A stretch of DNA of 64,000 bases from Algoriphagus sp. AK58 (lineage in GTDB: Bacteria; Bacteroidota; Bacteroidia; Cytophagales; Cyclobacteriaceae). The DNA is taken from NCBI RefSeq assembly GCF_014324365.1, contig NZ_QEIG01000002.1, positions 1 through 64,000 of the forward strand, read 5' to 3'. Both the position numbers and the translations under genes were made by a program. The notes under the pieces were generated by a model. That model searched no databases and had not been told where the DNA came from. It saw only the letters and a program-made list of their open reading frames with translations. This document shows positions 42,295-50,841 of this stretch, one piece after another (the stretch's first letter is position 1; the number at the start of each line of letters is the position of its first letter).

Positions 42295-43962
42295 ATGAAA
42301 AATCTGTCTACCGTCCTCTTGTTGTCAGCGTTTTTGCTATTTTCCTGTGATCCCGGGAAAAAAGAATTTGGCTTGGAGATTTCCACCGATGCCAGTCAAA
42401 TTTTAAAAGGAAAAACGTTATTCGAGCAACAATGCTCCACCTGTCATAATTTCAATGAAGACGCCATCGGTCCTAATCTCAGTGGGCTTACCCGACAGAT
42501 CGAGACCCAATGGATTCGTGATTTTATCAAAAACCCAGCTGCTGTCCTTGAGGCAAAAGATCCGCGTGCTGTGGAGCTCCTGGCAAAGTATAAAACCCAA
42601 ATGCCTGGTTTTCCGGCATTGACAGACCAGGATATCGAGTCCTTGCTGAGTTACATGCATACCTTTGAGACCCTGCCGATTCCAATCAGTGGCGATACCA
42701 CTTCCAATCTTATTCCTGAGAAAGTCCAGGACTCTGGAATTCGGCTAGAACTTGAGCTTTTCACCCAACTCCCCGCATCAGACACCGTTCCGCCTTTGGC
42801 AAAAATGACCAAAATGGAGCCCATTCCCGGCACCCAACGACTTTTTATCAACGACCAAAGAATTGGCCTTTACGAAATAGAAAACCAAAAGCCAGTACTT
42901 TACCTCAACCTGAAAGAAAAGCGACCCGCGATGGTCAGCAAGCCCGGTTGGGCAACAGGTGTCGGCAGTTTTGCATTTCACCCTGAGTTTGAAAAAAACG
43001 GGCTTTTCTATACTTCCCACACCGAACCGGGAGGCACTGCACCTTCGGACTTTGGCTACACCGATAGCTTAGAGGTATTTATGCAATGGGTCTTGACCGA
43101 GTGGAAGGCCGAAGATCCCAAAGCCAAAGTCTTCAAAGGAAGCGACCGTGAAATCCTGAGAATCGACAACGCTTCTCAGGCCCATGGAATGCAGGAATTG
43201 ACGTTTAATCCTTATTCCAAAAATGGCGATGCAGATTATGGTCTGCTCTACATCGGTTATGGAGATGGTGGAACAGCCGAAAAACGCTTTGCTGGGATCT
43301 CCAATCATCAGGGAAAGGGTATTTACAGTAGCATACTGAGGATAGATCCAGCTGGCAAAGACGGCAAAAACGGAAAATATGGCATTCCAAAAATCAATCC
43401 TTTTGCGGGCAAGCCTGGGATGGCCGGAGAAATCATTGCTTATGGATTCCGCAATCCCAATCGTGTCTTTTGGGATGACAAGGGAAATCTTCATGCTACC
43501 GATATTGGTCAACACAGCATTGAGGAAATCAACCGGATCGAGCCGGGTAAGTTTTATGGCTGGCCCATTCGAGAAGGCGCTTTTGTTATCAATCCTTTCG
43601 GAAGTTTTCGCACTCTTTACCCATTGCCTGCGGATGATGCGAAATTTGGAGTTTCCTATCCACTGATTCAATTGGAGCATGATGAGACTGTGGCAGTCAT
43701 CGGTGGATATATGGTGTCAGAAGGGCCTTTGAAAGGTAAATTTGTTTTTGGAGACGTGCCTTCCGGAAGGTTGTTTTTTGCTGATCTCCATGAATCCTCC
43801 AATCCGGAAGTAAAGTCTTGGGGGGTTACTTTTGAAGGAAAAGAAGTGTCAATGAAAACACTCGTCAATCACGACCGGGTGGACTTGAAATTTGGAATCG
43901 ATTCGGATAAAAAAGTGTATATCATGAGTAAAACTGAAGGCAAGGTGTATAAACTCAAATAG
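42295..43962 (+). CDS. Cytochrome c-fused sugar (sorbosone-type) dehydrogenase lipoprotein
   Basis: A 555-residue exported quinoprotein. Lipobox FSC near residue 18; a class I cytochrome c domain follows with heme motif C47-x2-C50-H51 and a distal Met in TQMPGFPAL. The rest (about 145-555) is a six-bladed GSDH propeller: GFAFHPEF-like blade, AHGMQELTFNPYS (active-site His), YGDGGT, RIDP, AYGFRNPNRVFWD, ATDIGQHSIEEIN, YGWP. It would oxidise a sugar with PQQ and pass electrons to the fused heme. No pqq genes are in the window, so PQQ must be taken up or made elsewhere. Confidence 0.88.
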   Translation: MKNLSTVLLLSAFLLFSCDPGKKEFGLEISTDASQILKGKTLFEQQCSTCHNFNEDAIGPNLSGLTRQIETQWIRDFIKNPAAVLEAKDPRAVELLAKYKTQMPGFPALTDQDIESLLSYMHTFETLPIPISGDTTSNLIPEKVQDSGIRLELELFTQLPASDTVPPLAKMTKMEPIPGTQRLFINDQRIGLYEIENQKPVLYLNLKEKRPAMVSKPGWATGVGSFAFHPEFEKNGLFYTSHTEPGGTAPSDFGYTDSLEVFMQWVLTEWKAEDPKAKVFKGSDREILRIDNASQAHGMQELTFNPYSKNGDADYGLLYIGYGDGGTAEKRFAGISNHQGKGIYSSILRIDPAGKDGKNGKYGIPKINPFAGKPGMAGEIIAYGFRNPNRVFWDDKGNLHATDIGQHSIEEINRIEPGKFYGWPIREGAFVINPFGSFRTLYPLPADDAKFGVSYPLIQLEHDETVAVIGGYMVSEGPLKGKFVFGDVPSGRLFFADLHESSNPEVKSWGVTFEGKEVSMKTLVNHDRVDLKFGIDSDKKVYIMSKTEGKVYKLK

Positions 43963-44049
43963 TCCATGCAGATAGGTTTTATTGAGTCTTATCAAAAAAA
44001 AGATACAAAAGAGTCACTTTGATCCTACCTTTTGGCTAGCTCCCAAACC

Positions 44050-45114
44050 ATGGAATCACCCAACTTCGACTACGAGCTTTTCTTCGAGCTATCGCCAGAC
44101 CTTTTGTGTATAGCCAGTTATGATGGTTATTTCAAAAAGGTAAATTCATCGGTTTCCAAGGCACTTGGCTATTCGATGGAGGAACTTTACAGTCGACCAA
44201 TCAATGACTTTGTACACCCCGAAGATAAGTTTACTACCGCCAGAGTCCGGGAGCAGCTACATCAATCCAAACCCTTACTGAATTTCGAAAACCGGTATTT
44301 GACTAAAACCGGAGAAACGGTATGGCTTTCTTGGACTTCTATGCCCGTGGATAGCCAAAAGGTTGTGTTTGCCATCGCTAAAAACATTACCCATAAAAAA
44401 GAAATTGAAGCTCAGAGAAATTCTCTTCTTTCGCAATTGAGTCAGTTAAATCAAGAGTTGAAGCAGCTGACCTTTTCTACGTCCCATGATCTTCGGGCAC
44501 CGGTAAACAACCTTCTTTTGGTCTTTGACCTATTGGATGTCAATAAAATAGAAGATCAAGAAACACTTGAGTTGATTCAACTGCTTAGAAACTCCGGAAA
44601 AAGACTTTCTGATACTCTCAATAAATATGTGGATATCCTAAAGGAGCGTCATGAAAAAGAAGTTCTGAAAGAAAGAGTAAATTTTGACCAGATCCTGAAT
44701 TCGGTATTGGACTCAATCAAAACATTAATAGAGTCTTCAAAAGCCAAATTGACTATAGATTTTTCTGTGATTAATCTGGTGGAATTCAACTCGGCATATA
44801 TGGAAAGTATCTTTCTAAACTTGATAACCAATTCGATTAAGTATGCTCGACCAGGAATTCCCCCAGAAATTTTCATTTATTCAGGAGTTCATCAAGGCCA
44901 AGTTCAATTAATCATAGAGGATAAGGGACTTGGGATGGATTTGAAAAAAATCGGGAATAAGATTTTTAAAATCAACCAGTCTTTTCATGGCCACCCCAAT
45001 AGTAAAGGAGTCGGATTGTATCTAGTCTATCATCATGTTACTTCTTTGGGAGGAAAAATTGAAGTAGAAAGTGAAGTGAACCAAGGCACCCGATTCACTA
45101 TCACTTTTCCTTAG
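44050..45114 (+). CDS. PAS-domain sensor histidine kinase
   Basis: A 354-residue kinase from the ATG at 44050 (a TTG six codons upstream is a less likely start). PAS domain 10-120 (LFFELSPDLLCIASYDGYFKK, VHPEDKFTT), short coiled coil, then DHp with phospho-His in TFSTSHDLRAPVNNLLL (about 153), and HATPase with LNLITNSIKYA, IIEDKGLGMD and SKGVGLYLVYHHV. No membrane segment, so it is cytoplasmic. No response regulator adjoins it; its end overlaps the convergent GMC gene by 4 bp. Confidence 0.88.
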   Translation: MESPNFDYELFFELSPDLLCIASYDGYFKKVNSSVSKALGYSMEELYSRPINDFVHPEDKFTTARVREQLHQSKPLLNFENRYLTKTGETVWLSWTSMPVDSQKVVFAIAKNITHKKEIEAQRNSLLSQLSQLNQELKQLTFSTSHDLRAPVNNLLLVFDLLDVNKIEDQETLELIQLLRNSGKRLSDTLNKYVDILKERHEKEVLKERVNFDQILNSVLDSIKTLIESSKAKLTIDFSVINLVEFNSAYMESIFLNLITNSIKYARPGIPPEIFIYSGVHQGQVQLIIEDKGLGMDLKKIGNKIFKINQSFHGHPNSKGVGLYLVYHHVTSLGGKIEVESEVNQGTRFTITFP

Positions 45115-46718
45115 TTTGTATCCTTTAAAATTAATTCGGAAGCCTTTTCTCCGATCATGATCACAGCTGCATTCGTGTTACCTGCCACAATGGTGGGCAT
45201 AATGGATGCATCTGCGACTCGTAGGCCTTCAATTCCAATGACCTGTAGTTTGGAATTGACCACAGCATCAGGATCATGTCCCATTTTGCAGGTACCTACC
45301 GGATGATAGATCGTTTCGACTCGTTGGCGTATCAGCTCGATGATTCCTTGGTCGGTCTGATCCAATGGGCAGACTAGTTCTTTTATATGTGGTTTGAACG
45401 CTTCCTGTGCGAAAATTTCAAGGGCTTTCTTCGCTCCGTTGACCAAGGTAATCAGATCTTCTTCCTCAGAAAGAAACTTAGGCTGAATGATTGGAGCTTC
45501 CAAGGCATGGCTTGATCGGATTCCGACATATCCGATGCTTTTGGGCTTAAGCAAACTTGGTAAAATGGTAAATCCATCTTCTTTGGGATAGGTGTCCAGA
45601 TTGTACAGGTCTGTTTTGCCGTCATTTCCAACCTGGATTGGAGTAAAATGGAGCTGAAAATCCACCGGTTTGTCTATTTGAGTCGAGTAAAAAGCCACTG
45701 CCTCCAAAGGGCTGCAGGTTAGGACCCCTTTGCTGGTGATCAAGTATTGGATAAAATCTTTGGCTTGATTCCAAGGGGTGAGGTGATGATTGAAGCCCTC
45801 TTGAGTCTTGGAAAAAGCGGATACCGGGAAGAACAAATGATCTTGAAGGTTCTTTCCAACTCCGGGAAGCGATTTCACCAGATCTATTCTCTTATTTTTT
45901 AACTCTTCCGGCTCTCCGATTCCTGAAAGCATCAATAGTTGGGGAGATTGAAATGCCCCGGCACAAAGGATTACTTCTTTTTTAGCAAGGATTCTTTCGC
46001 TTGAGTTTTTTCCGGTGAAGTACTCCACTCCTACTGCCCGATCCTTTTGGATCAGAATTTTCTTCACTTGGGACTGCGTAAGGACTTTTAGGTTTTTGCG
46101 AGAAAGGATGGGTTTTAAAAAGGCCTCTGCAGTACTATGCCTTTTTCCGTTTTTGATAGTAAACTGAAAGTACCCTGCTCCTTCTTGTTTTTCTCCGTTA
46201 TAGTCCGGACTGGCAGGAATCCCGGCTTGTATGCATGCTTCTACAAAAGCCCGGGCATAGGGAGTTTGGTGACTTTTGGCAAATTCGACATGCAGGGCCC
46301 CATTTTTCCCATGAAAAGAATCATTCAAATCAGCATTATGCTCAGATTTTTTGAAATAGGGCAATACGGAATCATAACCCCAGCCAGGGTTTCCAAGATT
46401 TTCCCACTCATCGAAGTCTGCTTTGTTTCCCCGTACGTATGCCATGGCATTGGTTGAACTTGAGCCTCCGAGCACTTTTCCTCTTGGAAGGTAAATGCGG
46501 CGGTTATTCACAAACTCCTGAGCCTCGGTCCAAAACCCCCAATCCACTGCTGTTCGGTGGAGCTTCCCATATCCCCCGGGAATTCCGATCTCCTTCTTTT
46601 TTGCCGGCCCTCCTGCTTCAATCAGGAGGACTGAAAATTCTCCATTTTCACTTAGCCGATTAGCCAAGACACATCCGGCGGATCCTGCTCCTACTATAAT
46701 GTAGTCAAATGATTGCAT
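45111..46718 (-). CDS. GMC-family FAD oxidoreductase (choline/alcohol dehydrogenase-like)
   Basis: A 535-residue flavoprotein: FAD motif YIIVGAGSAGCVLANRLSE at residues 6-24, GMC signature 1 PRGKVLGGSSSTNAMAYVRG, signature 2 GAFQSPQLLMLSGIG, and the catalytic HPVGTCKMG at about 470 with the later AGNTNAAVIMIGE. It resembles choline and polyethylene-glycol dehydrogenases; without betB or an osmolyte context the alcohol substrate is unknown. No signal peptide. Stands alone. Confidence 0.88.
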   Translation of the reverse strand: MQSFDYIIVGAGSAGCVLANRLSENGEFSVLLIEAGGPAKKKEIGIPGGYGKLHRTAVDWGFWTEAQEFVNNRRIYLPRGKVLGGSSSTNAMAYVRGNKADFDEWENLGNPGWGYDSVLPYFKKSEHNADLNDSFHGKNGALHVEFAKSHQTPYARAFVEACIQAGIPASPDYNGEKQEGAGYFQFTIKNGKRHSTAEAFLKPILSRKNLKVLTQSQVKKILIQKDRAVGVEYFTGKNSSERILAKKEVILCAGAFQSPQLLMLSGIGEPEELKNKRIDLVKSLPGVGKNLQDHLFFPVSAFSKTQEGFNHHLTPWNQAKDFIQYLITSKGVLTCSPLEAVAFYSTQIDKPVDFQLHFTPIQVGNDGKTDLYNLDTYPKEDGFTILPSLLKPKSIGYVGIRSSHALEAPIIQPKFLSEEEDLITLVNGAKKALEIFAQEAFKPHIKELVCPLDQTDQGIIELIRQRVETIYHPVGTCKMGHDPDAVVNSKLQVIGIEGLRVADASIMPTIVAGNTNAAVIMIGEKASELILKDTN

Positions 46719-46803
46719 ATGGTGTGGGATTCAAAAAGAATGAGCGAATTACTTTCACAAAAGATAAAAAATTAATTGACCAGTTCGTCAACCCTAGATA
46801 TAA

Positions 46804-46833
46804 ACAAAAACTGCCCTGATTTTCAGGGCAGTT
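46804..46833 (-). terminator. Terminator of the glucan-phosphorylase-like gene
   Basis: 11-bp perfect stem AACTGCCCTGA / TCAGGGCAGTT with 3-nt loop; on the minus strand it is followed by TTTTGTTTA. It starts 25 bp after the stop of the gene at 46858. Confidence 0.85.
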
Positions 46834-46857
46834 GTTCGATTGGAGAGCGAAGGAAGA

Positions 46858-48513
46858 TCAATGGTACATCAATTCATAGTATTCCCTTGCCATACGGTTA
46901 CTTTCAAATTCATGCCTTACATCGTGCATACCGGCCTGGACGATATCTCTCCACTTCCTCTTATTGCTATAGTAAAGCGGTAAAATCTCCCCTTTTAGAA
47001 TTTCATAAAGGTGATCCAGGTCATGCTCATCCTGATCCTGGATACTTAGGTTGTGATAATCGGCTTGAGGGACGATAAAGCAGTTTTCACCATGACGGGC
47101 AAATTCACAGATCCAGCCGTCAAATGTACTGAAGTTGACAGCTCCGTTCATGGAGGCAGTCATACCGCTGGTACCTGATGCCTCTCTGGGAACTCTAGGA
47201 TTGTTGAGCCAAATGTCTGATGCTTGTTTCAACCTCTTGCTTAGCGCAAGTTCATATCCTACGCATACCGCTACATTTTTGTACTTTTTGCTAAGGTGTA
47301 CCAGGGAATTAAACACCGATATAGCTCCATAATCCATAGGATAGGGTTTTCCAGCCCATATGATTTGGACAGGATGCTGGGTATTACTTACCAATTCTTC
47401 AAATTTTTCCATGTTTTGGGTGATCAGATCCGGGCGCTTATATGCCGCAAATCGTCTTGCCCATACAATGGTCAGGACATCAGGATCTAAGATTTTTCCG
47501 GTTTGATCAGCCACAATTTCGAACGCCCTTTTCTTTAAATACCGTTTTCTGTCATCAAATCCTTCATTGTCAGCTTCCTCCATAAATCGATAAAGCTGTT
47601 TATCTGCCCAATATTTCCAGTTTTGAGCATTGGTAATGGATTGAATCTTTGGAATGTCGTCATAGTGACCCCACATTTTGCGACTCACCTCTCCGTGCAG
47701 TTTACTGACTCCATTGGCCTCCCTTGCAAAACGCAGCGCCGCCAAGCTGTGGTTGAACATATTTCCTTCGATCCCAGTCATCTGATGAACCTCAGCAATG
47801 CTAAACCCATAGAAATAGCTCATTTTGTCACAGAGGTAAAACTCGTGCTTCTCATTTCCTGCCTCTTCCGGTGTGTGAGTGGTAAAGACCAGGCGTTTTC
47901 TGACTTCTTCCTTGCTACCAAATTTCTTCATGAGGTAGAATACACTGCTGACTCCATGTGCTTCATTCAGGTGATATACATCCGGATTGAAGTTGAGCTC
48001 GTCAATCAATTTGGCACCTCCCAATCCCAAAATCATCATTTGGGCTATTTTGGCAGCTGTGTCAGAATCGTACAGCTTGTGAGTGATGGTTTGACTGAGG
48101 TAGTCATTCTCAGGCAAGTCCGTACTTAACAAAAATAGCGGAGCTGACTTGAAGGTTTCAGGTGGTAAATACCAAGCCTTGACCCATACGGGTTGATTGT
48201 GGACTGGTACGGTAAATTTGATCCCGGTGTCTACCAGGAAGCTGTACGTTTTTTCATACCATTCGGGCTTCAGCGTTTGATCCTGGTTTCGGCTTTGGTC
48301 ATAATAGCCATACTTCCAGAGTATTCCGATTCCGATGAGGTTTTGTTTTAACTCATAAGCGCTTCGCAAATGTGAACCGGAAAGGAATCCCAATCCCCCG
48401 CTGTAGATCTTGAGAGGTTGGTGAATGGCAAATTCCATGGAGAAATAGGCCACGGATTTAGAGTATTCCGGAGTGGTTGGGTAAGGAACTTTATAATTTC
48501 TAAAATCTGTCAT
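46858..48513 (-). CDS. glgP: Alpha-glucan phosphorylase-family (GT35) protein without the PLP lysine
   Basis: A 551-residue member of the short alpha-glucan phosphorylase family (about 800 in E. coli GlgP/MalP). Family blocks: VAYFSMEFAIHQPLKIYSGGLG, HLNEAHGVSSVFYLM, FTTHTPEEAGNEKHEF, WARRFAAYKRPDL, IIWAGKPYPMDYGAI and REASGTSGMTASMNGAVNFS. In classical phosphorylases the last block has Met-Lys, the lysine binding pyridoxal phosphate; here the residue is Thr452 (codon ACT). Glucan phosphorolysis by the normal mechanism is thus doubtful, though the fold and sugar site look intact. No glycogen genes adjoin it. Confidence 0.75.
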   Translation of the reverse strand: MTDFRNYKVPYPTTPEYSKSVAYFSMEFAIHQPLKIYSGGLGFLSGSHLRSAYELKQNLIGIGILWKYGYYDQSRNQDQTLKPEWYEKTYSFLVDTGIKFTVPVHNQPVWVKAWYLPPETFKSAPLFLLSTDLPENDYLSQTITHKLYDSDTAAKIAQMMILGLGGAKLIDELNFNPDVYHLNEAHGVSSVFYLMKKFGSKEEVRKRLVFTTHTPEEAGNEKHEFYLCDKMSYFYGFSIAEVHQMTGIEGNMFNHSLAALRFAREANGVSKLHGEVSRKMWGHYDDIPKIQSITNAQNWKYWADKQLYRFMEEADNEGFDDRKRYLKKRAFEIVADQTGKILDPDVLTIVWARRFAAYKRPDLITQNMEKFEELVSNTQHPVQIIWAGKPYPMDYGAISVFNSLVHLSKKYKNVAVCVGYELALSKRLKQASDIWLNNPRVPREASGTSGMTASMNGAVNFSTFDGWICEFARHGENCFIVPQADYHNLSIQDQDEHDLDHLYEILKGEILPLYYSNKRKWRDIVQAGMHDVRHEFESNRMAREYYELMYH

Positions 48514-48598
48514 AGGTCAATAGTTTAGGGCCAAAAGTTAAGGGAATCCTTCGATTGTAAAGGTTTCAGGTTATTTTTTCTAAGGGGATTTGTGGTAA

Positions 48599-48970
48599 TT
48601 AATTTTTTCCTGCGAGGAAAAAGATACCATAGATCAGGTATGAACCGACGAACGTCACAGGCATGACAATGACCAAGCCGATCATAAGCTCAAAAGGGAA
48701 AAGGTTGTGAGAACTTGGATCTAAGGTGAGATCGAACACTATGCGAGATAACATCCCAAGCATTACACCGAAGGTTACTCTCAATGCATTTTGGGCGGGT
48801 TCATTTTTTCGGATCAATCCCGCAATAATCACTGCTAGTAAAGCTCCTGGAGCTTTGATGAAATAAAGAGATTCATAGAGTGCTCGTTCCTCTGAAAAGT
48901 CTGCCGTCCAATATCCCAAAGCTCCCACCATAAAGCCAAGTGTGAGAATCAACCAATTGATTTTCTTCAT
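48599..48970 (-). CDS. Small four-helix membrane protein, unknown function
   Basis: A 123-residue protein with four predicted membrane spans: INWLILTLGFMVGALGYW, APGALLAVIIAGLI, ALRVTFGVMLGMLSRIVFD and LMIGLVIVMPVTFVGSYLIYG. Conserved charges include an Arg and Asp in the third span and RKNEPAQNA between spans two and three. No family recognised. It is 85 bp upstream of the glucan-phosphorylase-like gene on the same strand. Confidence 0.65.
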   Translation of the reverse strand: MKKINWLILTLGFMVGALGYWTADFSEERALYESLYFIKAPGALLAVIIAGLIRKNEPAQNALRVTFGVMLGMLSRIVFDLTLDPSSHNLFPFELMIGLVIVMPVTFVGSYLIYGIFFLAGKN

Positions 48971-48982
48971 AGTAATTCAATA

Positions 48983-49035
48983 AAAAAGACTTGAATAATC
49001 AAAAAGCCGAAACTTTCTGAAATATCCAAGTCTTT
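48983..49035 (-). terminator. Probable terminator of the carboxylesterase gene
   Basis: Arms AAAGACTTG (48985-48993) and CAAGTCTTT (49027-49035) pair perfectly around a 33-nt loop; on the minus strand the hairpin is followed by TTTTTTA. The long loop makes it weaker than the others. Confidence 0.5.
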
Positions 49036-49055
49036 GATTGTATTCGATTTAGAAA

Positions 49056-50723
49056 TTATGCCGCTGGAAGTGCTTTTCTCGCTTCTCGATCCGGATCATT
49101 TTTCACTTCACAAGTGTCATTCAGGATCATGGTCTCTCCATTTTCAGCAGTGAATTTTGGCCAGTTAGGAAGAGTTCCTGTATTTGGATTTCCTGTTTTC
49201 ATAAAGGCTAAAAGGGAAGCAGACATTTTCTCAGAAAGCAATCTGGGACGCTTACCTCCTCCAGTATGCGTGTACATCCGATCGGTATTGTCGTACCAAA
49301 AGCAAATATCGATGCAATGGAACGCCCGCATCCGCCCATTGTACAGATTAGGCTCCCAGCCAAACCATGCCATGTAAACAGGAGCTTTCTGTTTGGCTTT
49401 CGCGTTTCCGCAGGCCACGGCATTTGCCCGATTGGATGCGGCTAGCGTCATGATCTCAGCTGGTTTTTTTCCGGGGAAATTGGCCGCATAAGCCCGATAG
49501 ACTTCCGCTGACTTGTCACCAAACCGTTGCTTCATCGCCTCGATGATTTCTGCTTCTCCAGCATTATCAAGTTGTGCATTGGTGCGGGTAGCGCCCCATT
49601 CGTGAAAAGTCGTGCAGATCATCAGTGGCATATCAGCCGTGTGGTCATTGGGATTGGAGAAAAATTCCCCTTTGGGCACATGCACCCCATCCGCCACAGG
49701 ACCAAATCCGCCTCGGAATCCCGGTTGTGGATTTTCCTTTCGCATTCGGTCCAGCGCTTTGTTGGCTATATCGAGGTATTCTCTCCAAGGAATTTCCTGA
49801 AGTTTATCCACCTCTGAGGTAGAAAGTCCAGCAGCTTCCAATACAAACTGACCCAGTTTGCGGCTGTATTCCTGATCATTCGCCCGCAGCATACTGCCGC
49901 TGAGTGCGACACCTTTGTGTACAATTCCTTTGGCTGCCGGCATGGACATGGTGCAGGTTACTTTGGCCCCGCCCCCGGATTGACCCATGATGGTGACATT
50001 ACTTGGATCTCCGCCAAAGTTGGCGATGTTGTCACGTACCCATTCCAGGGAGGCGATGATATCGAGCTGGCTGACATTGCCTGAAGCAGCATATTTCTCC
50101 CCTCCTACTCCCGACAGGTCTGTGAATCCAATCGGACCCAGTCGGTGATTGATGGACACAAAAACCACATCCTTCCCCTTGGCAAAATTTTCTCCGTGGT
50201 AGCCATCCTGCTCGATTCCGTTGCCATTGGTGAATCCTCCCCCATGCAGCCAGACCAGTACCGGACGTTTTTTACCATCGGCAAGTCCGTTGGTCCAGAC
50301 ATTGAGTTTTAGGCAGTCTTCGCTGACATCGTCATAGTTCCAATGATCAGCAAAGGAATAATGGACATTGGCGTATCGTCGATCCATGATTTGCGGAGCT
50401 GTATTTCCCCACCAGATGGTATCCTTGATTCCCTCCCATTTTTCAGGTTTTTGTGGAGGCATAAATCGGTTTTTGCCGGAAGTATCGGCACCATAAGGAA
50501 CTCCGAGGAAAGTGTATACCCCATTAAGCTGATATCCGCGGATTTTTCCATAGGAAGTATTGGCTACCGCAATGTCGTCTCCGATAAAGAGGTATTGCTC
50601 ATCTGAATCGGCTAAATTCTGATTTTGCTGAACAGAAGAAGCCTGGGAAGAAAATGGAACAGCAGCAACACCTGCCGCACCAAGCCCGATTTTCTGTAAA
50701 AAGTCGCGTCGGTTATTTTTCAT
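49056..50723 (-). CDS. Tat-exported type B carboxylesterase
   Basis: A 555-residue alpha/beta hydrolase. N-terminal Tat signal (KNNRRDFLQKIGLGAAGVAAV). Oxyanion loop WLHGGGFTNGNG, nucleophile Ser at about 248 in GQSGGGAKVT, acid in FHEWGATR, and the His in RAFHCIDICFWYDN; EDCLKLNVW is the family signature. It would hydrolyse esters in the periplasm, for example of plant polysaccharides or lipids; substrate unknown. It stands alone. Confidence 0.88.
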   Translation of the reverse strand: MKNNRRDFLQKIGLGAAGVAAVPFSSQASSVQQNQNLADSDEQYLFIGDDIAVANTSYGKIRGYQLNGVYTFLGVPYGADTSGKNRFMPPQKPEKWEGIKDTIWWGNTAPQIMDRRYANVHYSFADHWNYDDVSEDCLKLNVWTNGLADGKKRPVLVWLHGGGFTNGNGIEQDGYHGENFAKGKDVVFVSINHRLGPIGFTDLSGVGGEKYAASGNVSQLDIIASLEWVRDNIANFGGDPSNVTIMGQSGGGAKVTCTMSMPAAKGIVHKGVALSGSMLRANDQEYSRKLGQFVLEAAGLSTSEVDKLQEIPWREYLDIANKALDRMRKENPQPGFRGGFGPVADGVHVPKGEFFSNPNDHTADMPLMICTTFHEWGATRTNAQLDNAGEAEIIEAMKQRFGDKSAEVYRAYAANFPGKKPAEIMTLAASNRANAVACGNAKAKQKAPVYMAWFGWEPNLYNGRMRAFHCIDICFWYDNTDRMYTHTGGGKRPRLLSEKMSASLLAFMKTGNPNTGTLPNWPKFTAENGETMILNDTCEVKNDPDREARKALPAA

Positions 50724-50841
50724 GGATGGTAATGGTTTAGTGTCAATTCTATTGTCTCAAATTGAGAAAATGGAATTGAATTTCCTATCCTTTGAAATTG
50801 ATTTTAAAGGCATTAATACCTGAAATAGGCCGAATTTCACT

